Shown here one piece after another: positions 31,674 to 41,612 of a stretch of DNA of 64,000 nucleotides; the first letter of the stretch is position 1; each line of letters starts with the position of its first letter. The notes beneath the pieces are model-generated. The model was not told where the DNA came from and searched no databases. It saw nothing but the letters and a program-made list of their open reading frames with translations. The position numbers and the translations under genes are program-made. The DNA is from Phialophora verrucosa (Eukaryota; Ascomycota; Eurotiomycetes; Chaetothyriales; Herpotrichiellaceae). The stretch spans positions 1,240,001 through 1,304,000 of the forward strand of contig MSED01000003.1 of assembly GCA_002099365.1 (NCBI GenBank), in the 5' to 3' direction.

Positions 31674-34600
31674 TTAGATACCCCACCCTCTTGCGTCTTC
31701 CTCGTCCCCTCCACCTCCGCGAGTGCTCCTATCTCCATTCGCGTTCCCACTGTTGCTTCCTTCACTCTCCTGAGTCTTGATTCCGATAATCCTCTCCAAC
31801 TCGCCCCGTTCACCACTCATCTCCACCATCTCCCTGAATACACCAGCTTCCCGCTTCATCAATTCTGCCGGGCTATCATATTCGAGGACCTTCCCCTCCC
31901 CTAGCACCAAAATCCGGTCGAAATCCGCAATCGTGCTTAACCGATGCGCAATTACAATGAGAGTACTGTCCGTGAATTCCTCTCGAATACTCCTCTGTAT
32001 GAGTGCATCGGTTTCCATATCAACTGCTGAGGTTGCTTCGTCTAGAACCATGATTTTTGGCCGGGAGACGATAGCTCGCGCGAGGCAGAGCAGTTGGCGC
32101 TGACCCTGGGACAGGTTCAGGCCACCTTCAGATATTTTGGAGGACAGGGAGCGGAAGATGTTCCTGTTGGTGTCTGTGGGAGCGTCTGGAGCTGGGGCAG
32201 TGGGGTGGTCGGTGGCGCTTTGGCCGTTTTGCAAGTCTGAAGCCGGAGGAGTTGCGCTACCGCTTGCAGCTCCGGATGTCGTCAAGGACGCCAAGGAGAT
32301 GAGATGGACTCGTGCTAAGGCCTCTCTTAACTCTTCGTCAGTCTGCTGATCGAAGGGGTCAAGATTACTCCGCACAGTGCCCGAAAAGAGCACAGGATCT
32401 TGAGGGATGATCGCCAGTCTCGAACGCAGGTCATACAACTTGATCTTCGAGATATCCACACCGTCGATGTGGATGCTTCCACTCCTTGCCTCCAGGAATC
32501 GGAATAGTGCAAGCGTTAAGGACGACTTGCCAGCTCCAGTTCTTCCAACGACCCCAACGCGTTGATTCCTCGCAACACTGAAGGTCAAACCGCGTAACAC
32601 AGGGGGCAGGTCCGGCGCATAGCCGACCACAAGGTCATTCACCTCGAGATTGCCCTCTGTAGGCCACGCCGCGGGGGCGTCCACACCACCCTGATTCTCG
32701 ATGGTAATATTGCTGTATTCGACAATCCTCTCTGTTGCATTCATATCCAGTTCGACGTTCGAGTATTGCCGCAAGAACCAAATCACGCCTTCGCTTAGGC
32801 CGAGCGCGAAACTTAGAGCGAAGCCCGCCAGGCTCGAATCAATCGTGGTAATCGATACAATCAGTGCAGCGGTGATTGCAGCAAAGATCGCACCCACCAT
32901 ATTCAATCGCCAGCCCATCCAACGATTGAAGAGCCAGAGGTGCCAGTATGCACGACAATGCTTGTCGATTCTTGCATACATTTTGTCCAAGTAAGCATCT
33001 GACTTGTCGAAGGCACGGATTGTCCCGATTCCCATCAGAACAGATCCAAACTGTTCAAAAACGGGTGATTTGGCATTGCTTTCCAATCTCTTCACCTCTC
33101 TTGCACCAGCGAGATAGCGCAAGGCGTAGTACATCGAGATCGAGAGGAGTGCAGCTGCAAAGACGATCATGAACGGCGATACAAATAGTCCCGCAATAAC
33201 CACGGAAAGGACATGCATCATGTTGTGCAGCATGAACGCAAGGTCCATGGAGATGCGAGAATCCAACATGTTGAAATCCGAGGTGAAGCGGTTGAGGACA
33301 CGTCCCACGGGCACAGTGTCGAGCCAGCGTAGAGGCGCACGGAGTATGGCGAATGCGAGTCGTTCAAAAAGGATCTTGGATGCGCGGATCGAGAGGACGA
33401 AGACGCAGAAGTAGCGTACTGTCCCGATCAACCAAGCAGTGAGGGAGATACCGAGATAGACGCCCAAATAGTATCGGAGATTTGGGTCGATGGCGGCACT
33501 GGACAGTTGAGAGTGGATGTGATAGTAGGCGCTCCCAAGTCCCTGCTGGACCAAACGGTGTTGAAAGACATGGTCAGACTCTGTGCGATATGATCTCGTC
33601 CATACGCTAATCCAATACGACCTTGCCAGATATACAGCAACCCACACTGCGAAGATTGCCAAAATCCCCAACCAGTAGGTGAAGCCGCCACAGGCCCTGA
33701 TGTACGCTGCATAGATCCGATATTTGATCGCGCCTGTCTCACGTGTTTCTTCCTCAGTAAACTTCTTGGGTGGATCACCGTTCGGTTTTGCTTCGGCCAT
33801 ACTTGCGCGTGATTGACGGCGCTTGAGATTGTCGCCAGCGTCACTGAGGGCGGATTTTCTCCTTGAGCGGCGCGACTGGTTGGTTAGCAGTTTCTGAAGG
33901 CCACCTCCATCATCGACAGCGAGGTTTTGGTTCTGTTGATTCTCAATGGCCTCGTGCTCTTCTTTTCGTTGCTCGTCAATGTCCTGTGCAAGGATAGACT
34001 TGAGTTTCCCACTTCGACGTAATTCCTCGGTTCTACCTTCCACCTCAACGGTACCATTTGAGAGAAGCACGCTGTAATTTGTTCGCGGTAGGCACAGAGC
34101 AACGTGGTGCGTGACCAGGATCCTGGTCCTGCCTTGACCGAGCTCACCAGTCAGTGCCTGCTCGAACAAGTGTCGTCCAACATGAGCGTCTACTGCTGAG
34201 AAGATGTCATCCAGAACAAGAATCCCCGCTCTCGAATACAATGCACGGGCAAACGAGACTCGCCATTTCTGTCCGCCACTGAGATTGATGCCGTTTGCGC
34301 CGATGTCGGTGAGCTCTCCGTCTTGAAGCATCTCCAAATCTTTTGTGAGAGCGCATGCATTGAGAACTTTCTGGTAGCGGTCATTGTCCAGCGGCAGGCC
34401 GAAGAGGATATTGTCCCGAATGGTAGCGTTCTCGATCCACGGGATCTGAGCCACAAATGCAATGGAAGACTCAATCATCCAATTCTTTCGGTTGGCTTGA
34501 GCGTCATAACGCTGAGCGGAAGGTGGTGGCTTGGGCACCAGGAGTTCACCGTCGAGAACGTCGGCCTCCCCAATGATTGAGGCTAGCAACAAGCTCTTCC

Positions 34601-36669
34601 CAGATCCCGTACGGCCCGAAATCACACTCAGCTCCTTCTTCGGAAATGCGAGGTTCAAACTGCGTAATGTGAACTGGTTGTCTTCATTCTCCGGGTCGTC
34701 TGATGGCCAAGCTATTGTGGTGTTTTTAAATGCCACCGCCTCGCCTGGCTTTGTGTTTTCAATCCGCTCCGGAGCATCAAGATACTCTTGAACCCTCTTC
34801 GCTGAGACAATTGCGTCAAGAAGATCCGTTATCATTTCCGGGATGATAGCAAGTGTCATTTCGATGGCTTCGAAGACAGAAATTGTCGTGAAAGCCACCG
34901 ACGCCGTCAGTTGCTTGTAGATGAGTACATACGTCGTTAAGGATATAGCTGCGAGCATAACGGGACCGAAGATCCAAATGCTAATCAGCGTGGTGTCGTA
35001 GACGAACACCTGCCACTGCGTCTTCAACTCCCTTCTCCGCGTTTCCAGGATCTTGTCGTACCAGTTTCTCTCCAAGGCGCTGAACTTGATTTGACGGATT
35101 CCTTGCAGAGCTTCAGTGACGACCGCCATCTTCTGATCGCGGTACTTCATCAAATCGTCTTGAGCCGTTGCGTATCGTTTGGCGGCTATGATGTTTATCG
35201 GCGTGATGAGAGCTGGAGCCGCCAGCCCAGCAAGCAAGGGGATGGGCCCTATCAGTTTAGACAAGAAGCTGATGGCGAAAATCAACTTGATGGCAGATCC
35301 AAGGAAGATGTAGTTGAACGTAGCAAAGTCCGCGATGCGTTTAGAGTCGACCCCGACCAGATTTATCGTGCTTTGCTTAGACTTCTGAAAGTCTGCATCT
35401 TCATCCTCTTCCGGAGCTCGATCTTCGCCCCTCTGGCCAGCACCTTCATTCACAACGGTCGCGCCATTCAAGGCGCCATCGGCGGTCTCTGCCTCCTCCT
35501 GTTTCTTGCCCGTACCTTTGACATCTTTCCGCCTGATGGCCTTCCCAAACACCACAGCGGACAATTGCTCGTAGATTGGGACGCCAATTTTCATGAAGGT
35601 GATGAAAAACATCCATGCCTCGATCCAGTTTGAAAAGGTAATGGCCAAGCCAAGACCGATAACCAATAACCAGGAGGTAAAAGCCACGTCTTTGCCCTCA
35701 TCACGTTGTTCGAGCGTTTTGAGTACAAAATAGAGAGCGATTTGTGGCAAGAAATCTGTGATGGAGCAAGTCGCTTGGAGGATCCACTGTTGAATGAATG
35801 CCCATTTGCGTGACCAAAAGATAGTCTTCCATAGCTTGTCTTTTCGGCCGACCGCCTCGAATTCTTGGCTCAGCTGTCGAGAACGGTTCTCGTGGTCGAT
35901 CTCGTGCAGATCGTCATAGTCAAGTCCCTTGTTCTTTGCCGCGAAGGAGAGTATTGGACCAGCCCACGAAAACGTCAATTTGGACAACAGGGACACAGTC
36001 TTTTCTCGGTCAACAATCTGCCCATTCCAGTAGACGTCCGGTCGCCGAGGGATACACAGGCTGGCCAAGGTAAGACTGATGCCAGCAACAAATAGTATGA
36101 TGGAGAAGGTGACGTGGATGTTTCGTGGGAGTGGGCTGGATTTGGCTTGCCAAAGCGAAATGTTCTCCGCGGCTACAGCAATGACGATGGACAAGGCTGA
36201 AAAGCCTGAGAAGATTCCGAGTCTGAAGCGCCGAGTGGGAGCTGGCGTAACGTATATGGCGACCGCTTGTAACAAAACAAGTAACTATCAGATGTCAGAC
36301 AAAAGTAACCATGACGAGTGACCGTGTAGCAGTTTTTACCCAAGTTGCGAACTGCAGCCATTGCTCGAGACTGAGCGGCAGATGCGGGCGGGTAGTTGTG
36401 AGAATTGCAGTTGCTAAAGCAACACCACACGCGACAATAGAGATCAGGATTAATATTAGTCGAGGAATTATATCAGAATACGCCTGTTCTGACTCCTCGG
36501 TCGCAATTCCGTCCTTGTCTTCGTAGCGGTTCGATAGTTGCGCATACTGCTTCTTCCTCGCTCGAAGCCGAGCGAAGAGTTGGCCAACAGCTGGTGTTGA
36601 TAAAACAGCAACAACAGTGAGACAGGCTATCGAAATTGCGACTGATGTGGATGTATGATGTAACGCCAT
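31674..36669 (-). CDS. ABCC/MRP-type full-length ABC transporter, 2 exons
   Basis: Exons 36669-36340 and 36284-31674 (55-bp intron) give 1646 aa. The protein exports conjugates, organic anions or drugs at the vacuolar or plasma membrane using ATP. Layout: N-terminal TM bundle (TMD0) spanning the splice; TMD1; NBD1 with Walker A GRTGSGKS (about residue 669), signature NLSGGQKWR and Walker B ILVLDDIFSAVDAHV; TMD2; NBD2 with Walker A GRTGAGKS (about 1357), signature NLSQGQRQ and Walker B IMVLDEATSAVD. NBD1 has Asp in place of the catalytic Glu (LDDI), the usual ABCC asymmetry, so only NBD2 should hydrolyse ATP well. A charged linker with basic SRRSRRKS follows NBD1. Closest in style to fungal Ybt1/Yor1-like members; substrate not readable from sequence. 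Confidence 0.93.
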
Positions 36670-37480
36670 ACCGTTGATAGCTCTATCCCCCAGGCCGGCT
36701 GTTATTACAATTAGAGGGTTGCGTGCTTTCGAGGCATCGTGTTCATGAGAACAGGTCCTGAGTCGAGCACGAGGACGGTGGAATCGATGAGGTTGTCTCA
36801 GGGACCAGTCGCAAATAATTCACTTTCAAAAGAGAAAAGGAAGCGGAGATTTATGACGATCGCCGGCACAGCTTCCTATGGGTACCAGTACTCGTACGAG
36901 ACTGCAATCCGAATACGTTTGCAATGGTCCGAAGCTTGATGTTGTGTTCACGCAGCTTTGAGATCCGAGAAACTGATGGCGGTTGGCAGCTGTTGGGCGC
37001 TGGAGCCTGGCGTCTGCCTTTATCAACTCAGGTTATGCTTGATTCCTACAGAGCTCTGTCCGTCACACTAGCTGTGCTCATTTTGATGTTGGAGAACCGA
37101 CTCGAGTTCGGAAGGTCCATTGCGAACATGCAGACGGAGATTGGCGAGAGGAGCTCCCGTTGCGGTGCCATTGGCAGGTAACCAGCATCCCGCCCTCTGC
37201 TGGTTGCTTCAGTGCTCCGCCTCTTTGCAGATCCGCTCACTTTGCAGTTGCCGATGACTCACTTGGAAATGCAAACCTAGCGGCACCGAATGATGACTCT
37301 CGCAAACTTACGAGTAAAATGCACAACATTCGCAGGATTGTCTGCCAGGTTATATATGTTGAAGTGGTTTTGGCGCAGCTGGATCCATTGAAACTCCTCG
37401 CTCTACATAATTGCTCTATCAACACATGTCCCAATTTTCCTGTCTCCCTCGAGACGGAGCAGCATGACAAACTTTAACTT
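36670..37480. other. Intergenic between ABCC promoter and pirin 3' end
   Basis: About 810 bp. It contains one copy of GTACTCGTAC at 36888-36897, within a short palindrome CTCGTACGAG. No gene seen. Confidence 0.5.
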
Positions 37481-38512
37481 TTACTCGTCGTTAGCACTGT
37501 CAATAACCACGACCTCTGCCTCCGCCTCGCCTATGCTTTCGACCCTGAGCACGTCACCTGCATTGACGTGACTCACATATGCACCATCCCCTTCCTTAAG
37601 GATGGCGTCTTCTCGGCCGTCCAGCCTGATCTTGGCCTTTCCACCCTTCGTTTCCGGAAAGTGGATGTACACTTTGCGGTCGGATTTGGACGTCACCAAA
37701 TCCCCACCCCCAACCGTATAGTCGAATGCGCCGCCGGTCGGGATAATACCAGCACTGAATACGAGGTCTGCATGAATGGGTATGGTACCCTCCTTGGTTG
37801 GGACTGCCGCTTTCTCTTCCTCCAGTGTGGCCTTAGGACCCGCCTTTAAAGGAGTGATGATGGTGACGAAGCCCTGTCGCTTGTCTTCGTCGCCGAATGT
37901 GCTGGTGTGATATATGGGCGGCAGATTTCTTTTCCAAGGCAATGCCCAGATTTGCAGAAAGTGAACCCAATCCTTGTCGTGTTCGTTGAATTCGCTGTGA
38001 GAGATGCCCCTGCCGCCGGTGGTAAATTGGACGTCTCCGCGGTGTAATCGGAAGAATTTATCCTTGTCGTTGCTTTCCGCACCCTTCTTTTGCATCGAGT
38101 CACGGTGTGTCAATTCACCCGAAAGAATATAGGAGAAGATCTCGGCGTTCTGGTGGAAATGTGTAGGAAACCCCTCACCAGGCATGACCCGGTCTTCATT
38201 TAGTACGCGTAGGGAACCGTAGTTCATGTATCTGGGATCATGCCACCCGGCGAAGGAGAAGGTGTGCTTGGTATCGAGCCAGCCATGGTTGGCTGCGCCT
38301 CTGGTTTTCGACGGGCGAGGGACAATCTTTGCGTGGGCTAGGTTTGACATATTTCTGAGGATGGAGGTTGCTTTCATAGAATTCTCTCGAGTGTCTATGT
38401 TGGTGGTAGTGTTGTTGCTGCTAAGCATGAATCTTGCTGTGATTGCTGTGAGGAGTGCTGTTACTGTTGTTATGATGAGTGTAGATTTTTGATGGAGCAA
38501 ATTGGAAAACAT
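37481..38512 (-). CDS. Pirin-family cupin protein with hydrophobic N-terminus
   Basis: Single exon, 343 aa. Pirins are bicupin metalloproteins; characterised members are transcription cofactors or quercetin dioxygenases. The N-terminal cupin has the metal-binding pattern FPTHFHQNAEIFSYILSGEL followed by THRDS (His, His, Glu, His), about residues 115-140, and the pirin hallmark GWLDTKHTFSFAGWHDPRYM. The second cupin is the weaker C-terminal half. Unusual: residues about 10-31 (STLIITTVTALLTAITARFM) form a hydrophobic segment after a short Lys-containing start, so the long form could be membrane-anchored or organellar. An internal ATG (MKATSILRNMSN, about residue 46) would give a normal soluble pirin. 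Which start is used cannot be told from sequence. Confidence 0.88.
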   Translation of the reverse strand: MFSNLLHQKSTLIITTVTALLTAITARFMLSSNNTTTNIDTRENSMKATSILRNMSNLAHAKIVPRPSKTRGAANHGWLDTKHTFSFAGWHDPRYMNYGSLRVLNEDRVMPGEGFPTHFHQNAEIFSYILSGELTHRDSMQKKGAESNDKDKFFRLHRGDVQFTTGGRGISHSEFNEHDKDWVHFLQIWALPWKRNLPPIYHTSTFGDEDKRQGFVTIITPLKAGPKATLEEEKAAVPTKEGTIPIHADLVFSAGIIPTGGAFDYTVGGGDLVTSKSDRKVYIHFPETKGGKAKIRLDGREDAILKEGDGAYVSHVNAGDVLRVESIGEAEAEVVVIDSANDE

Positions 38513-38885
38513 TGAGAGGAAAGGAAAGCTATATACTTCAACCTCGAGCTTCGAAAGAGCATAGTGGACGCATCCAGAACAGCCGCTGAACGCATTATAG
38601 CAGACTTGGTCAGTAACTGGTCAGTGGACAAAATGGCAAACAGTGTGTAGTCAGTGACTGGGGAGTGTTTTCCAATCCTTTGGTAAGCGACAGACTGAGT
38701 GGAGACCAGTGCGGAAATACCCCAGCCCTGCATCCAATCAGATTCCCGTGCTCATCTTTGTCATCAGCTCGACAGTGACATCACTGCCTTTAAAATCCGA
38801 ATGACAGGTCCCCCCGGGCATCCCCTCTTTGGTCTCCCAGACTTTCATGGAACTTCTGGCCCAACATGTTGCTAGGGAGTGTTAA
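38513..38885. promoter_or_regulatory. Shared promoter between pirin and LigD-PE gene
   Basis: 373 bp between two divergent genes. No specific site recognised. Confidence 0.4.
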
Positions 38886-40589
38886 ATGAAGGAGCAGGCG
38901 CCTAACACGCCTACTCGTCCAGAGCGTTCGCCTATCAGGTCGGAGGGCAAGTCCGGGGTAGCAAATCTCTCCTCGCCCGCTTCCCTAAGGAGATCTGTAT
39001 CTCCTCCTCCAATCAATCCACGTCGTCATCTTAACCGCAGATCCAACACCGATAGCGGGCTTACGACAAAATTAAAAACCAAATCAGACACCGCACAGGT
39101 TGAAGCTGGTGAAGTTGACATAGAAGACCATGTGTCATTCTTTTCCTCCAAGCTGTTGGCAGCTACCCGTCCGCAAGTGGAAGGCGAACCTAGACTGTCC
39201 CACTCCGACTGGCTAGCCCTTTATCATCGCAACCTGCATGACAGAGGTCATCATTTTGTTGTGCATCAACATGACCACCCCGTTGCGGGCACTCACTATG
39301 ATCTGCGCCTGCAATGCAACGCCACCAGCTCGATCAGCTTTGCCTTGCCGTATGGCCTTCCTGGAGACCCGAACAGTCGGAGACTGAATCGCAATGCCAT
39401 TGAAACCAGAGTGCATAATCTGTGGAATCACCTCATCGAGACTGCTTCCTATGAAACAGGAACGATGCTTCTGTGGGACACAGGTGAATACGAGGTAATC
39501 CCGTACGACACGTCAAACAAACACGTTAGCGGGGCCGAGGCCACAGCTACTGAAGGGTCAGAGTCGGACACAGACAACGAGCTTGTCGCAAAGGAAGAAG
39601 CAGAATCCGAACCACAAAAACTCCACCGGGCTTTTCAAAACCGCAAGATCAAGCTCCGACTCAACGGAACTCGTTTACCGAAGGATTACACCATTAGCAT
39701 CAGACTCCTGGAGGACAATAACCGAGTTGGACAGCCCAATGCTCCGGGCTTCAAGCGACGAAGGACGATCAGTACCAGCAATAGGTCTTCCAACCCGCGG
39801 GTAAAACGGAAATCCCAGGTGCGGGAGACCGAAACCTCGTCAGATTCGAGCCGGTCACCCTCTCCGTCTGCAAAGATCGAGGGCGATGATACATCTCTCC
39901 GCGGCGCCCCTAGTCCGACAGGAACAAGCTCCGACAGCCTCGAACATTCCCTGAGATGGAAGAAATCCCCAAGAATGAAGCGAAATGTATCTTCCCTTTT
40001 ACGTACTGCGTCTCCGCCATCAAGACGCAGCAAGTCATTTGCCCATGGTCAGTCTCAGCCATCATTGACCCCGACGCTTTCCAACTCAATCGCCCAGCCG
40101 GAATCTCATGTTCAGATCCCGCAGCCAGGCTTCTCAGCATATACACGTCCCCCAGCCGTTACCAGTGCCATGACACCGGGCACAGCTCTTTCAGCTGGAA
40201 ACCCTTCCTTATGGCAGCTCGATGGCCCGGCCACCGAAGGCACCGATGACATAGCCATCCGCCGTTCCAACGCCTACCCCGGCGCATCCAACAGTATAAA
40301 CTCCATTCACCAACGCAAATGGTTTCTCTCCCTGGATCGCGCCGCATGCGGCTTTCGACCTACTAATGAATTCGCGTTTGGGAGACGGGTTTGGGAGCGT
40401 CCGCGGCTCACAAGTACTGACGCCAACAGGAAAGGAAAAGGCGACGCAGGAGGATTCAAGCCGTTCTACGTCCGAGGACGAGAAGTGGAAACTAGTGTTT
40501 TGACAGGGAGACTTGGGGCTGATGTTGCCAGTGATGAGGGATTGGTTGGATACAAGCCGCGAGGCGGCTGGAAGGGCATCACGGATTAA
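38886..40589 (+). CDS. Stand-alone LigD-type 3'-phosphoesterase domain protein
   Basis: Single exon, 567 aa. The domain is the PE module that bacterial LigD uses to clean DNA 3' ends (3'-phosphatase and 3'-ribonucleoside removal) in end joining. It covers about residues 115-285: HHFVVHQHDHPVAGTHYDLRL holds the His-x(n)-His-x-Asp-x-Arg metal site, VHNLWNH supplies the later His, then GTMLLWDTGEYEVI and KIKLRLNGTRLPKDYTISIRL. An acidic insert of about 50 residues separates the last two strands. The rest is Ser/Pro/Arg-rich and disordered, but the end (KWFLSLDRAACGF to GGWKGITD) looks ordered. No ligase or polymerase domain is attached. Known: bacterial and archaeal PE chemistry. Inferred: a nuclear DNA-end or RNA-end healing enzyme. 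The RAD2 gene is 15 kb away, not adjacent. Confidence 0.85.
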   Translation: MKEQAPNTPTRPERSPIRSEGKSGVANLSSPASLRRSVSPPPINPRRHLNRRSNTDSGLTTKLKTKSDTAQVEAGEVDIEDHVSFFSSKLLAATRPQVEGEPRLSHSDWLALYHRNLHDRGHHFVVHQHDHPVAGTHYDLRLQCNATSSISFALPYGLPGDPNSRRLNRNAIETRVHNLWNHLIETASYETGTMLLWDTGEYEVIPYDTSNKHVSGAEATATEGSESDTDNELVAKEEAESEPQKLHRAFQNRKIKLRLNGTRLPKDYTISIRLLEDNNRVGQPNAPGFKRRRTISTSNRSSNPRVKRKSQVRETETSSDSSRSPSPSAKIEGDDTSLRGAPSPTGTSSDSLEHSLRWKKSPRMKRNVSSLLRTASPPSRRSKSFAHGQSQPSLTPTLSNSIAQPESHVQIPQPGFSAYTRPPAVTSAMTPGTALSAGNPSLWQLDGPATEGTDDIAIRRSNAYPGASNSINSIHQRKWFLSLDRAACGFRPTNEFAFGRRVWERPRLTSTDANRKGKGDAGGFKPFYVRGREVETSVLTGRLGADVASDEGLVGYKPRGGWKGITD

Positions 40590-41612
40590 AGAATTCTTGT
40601 GCTATTTTTTGACAATACCCGGAGCACGACTCGACCATCTTCGGTGGTGTGGCCGTTTTGTCGACCGAGGAGAAGTTTGCGACTGGGTGCATTTGGCGAT
40701 CATCTCAGGAACTGGCTTTTGTAGGTACAGCCTGTCGTAGGACAACTGCTTGGAAAATCTCCAGCAAGTCGGACCATGGAGCTGAAGACCATGATCCGGC
40801 TTGTTTGCACTACTTCGCCCCATCGTCATGATAGCAGCGCAGGCAGTATCACGTCTTCCACAGCAACCGTCTCTAAACAGCGCCGTATCAGTGCACTTCC
40901 CTTCAAAACGACGACTGAAGGGCAAGGCGTCAAGTCCCAAGTCGGACCAAGTAATTCAGCGGCAGCGAGACCCTGAGGCCTTCATATCAAACCTATAAAA
41001 AGCCCAGAACCGCAGAATTTGTACGTCGTCCAGGCCGGATACCAGCTGGACGGGCGGCACCGAATGGAGGTCCAGATTGACCGCGGCCAATATCTACATA
41101 ATAGACATCACCGGGGTTGTCCTCGTATTTGTAAGAGAGGCTATGGCGGCCTCAGGAGACCCCACGACCCCTTATCCGTGCAGCCGTAGGGTTACCCTTG
41201 CAGGGATGCTGTCTAGGGCGATTCCGCCCGCCAGACGGTGGCGCTGGACTGAACTCGACATGGAAAATGACACGCTTCCTGCTTCGACGGCGTTGAAACT
41301 CTCTGGCACTGGCAAACCATCTCGGGACTCCAATCTCTGCTGTCACTGGTTGCGTATCGTCGGACTTTGCACGTCACCGAACCTGCGGAGCATCGCATAC
41401 AACACATATTTGTCCTTGGAAATGCGTCTCTCCCCCATGCTCAATTGATTGAGACTCGCTTACTCCTGCGCTGCCATCATCTACCTCTTCGACGCGAGCG
41501 AACCTACAGACGGAGCGACGTGGCATTTTCGCGGTACTCCATATGTTATTCTTATTCTCGGCCAGTCGCATGACCTGCTTTACCAGTCCGCGAGACTCAG
41601 CTGTCGCGAGGA
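40590..41612. other. Intergenic between LigD-PE gene and kinase
   Basis: About 1 kb; promoter and leader of the kinase. Overlapping short frames only. Confidence 0.5.
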
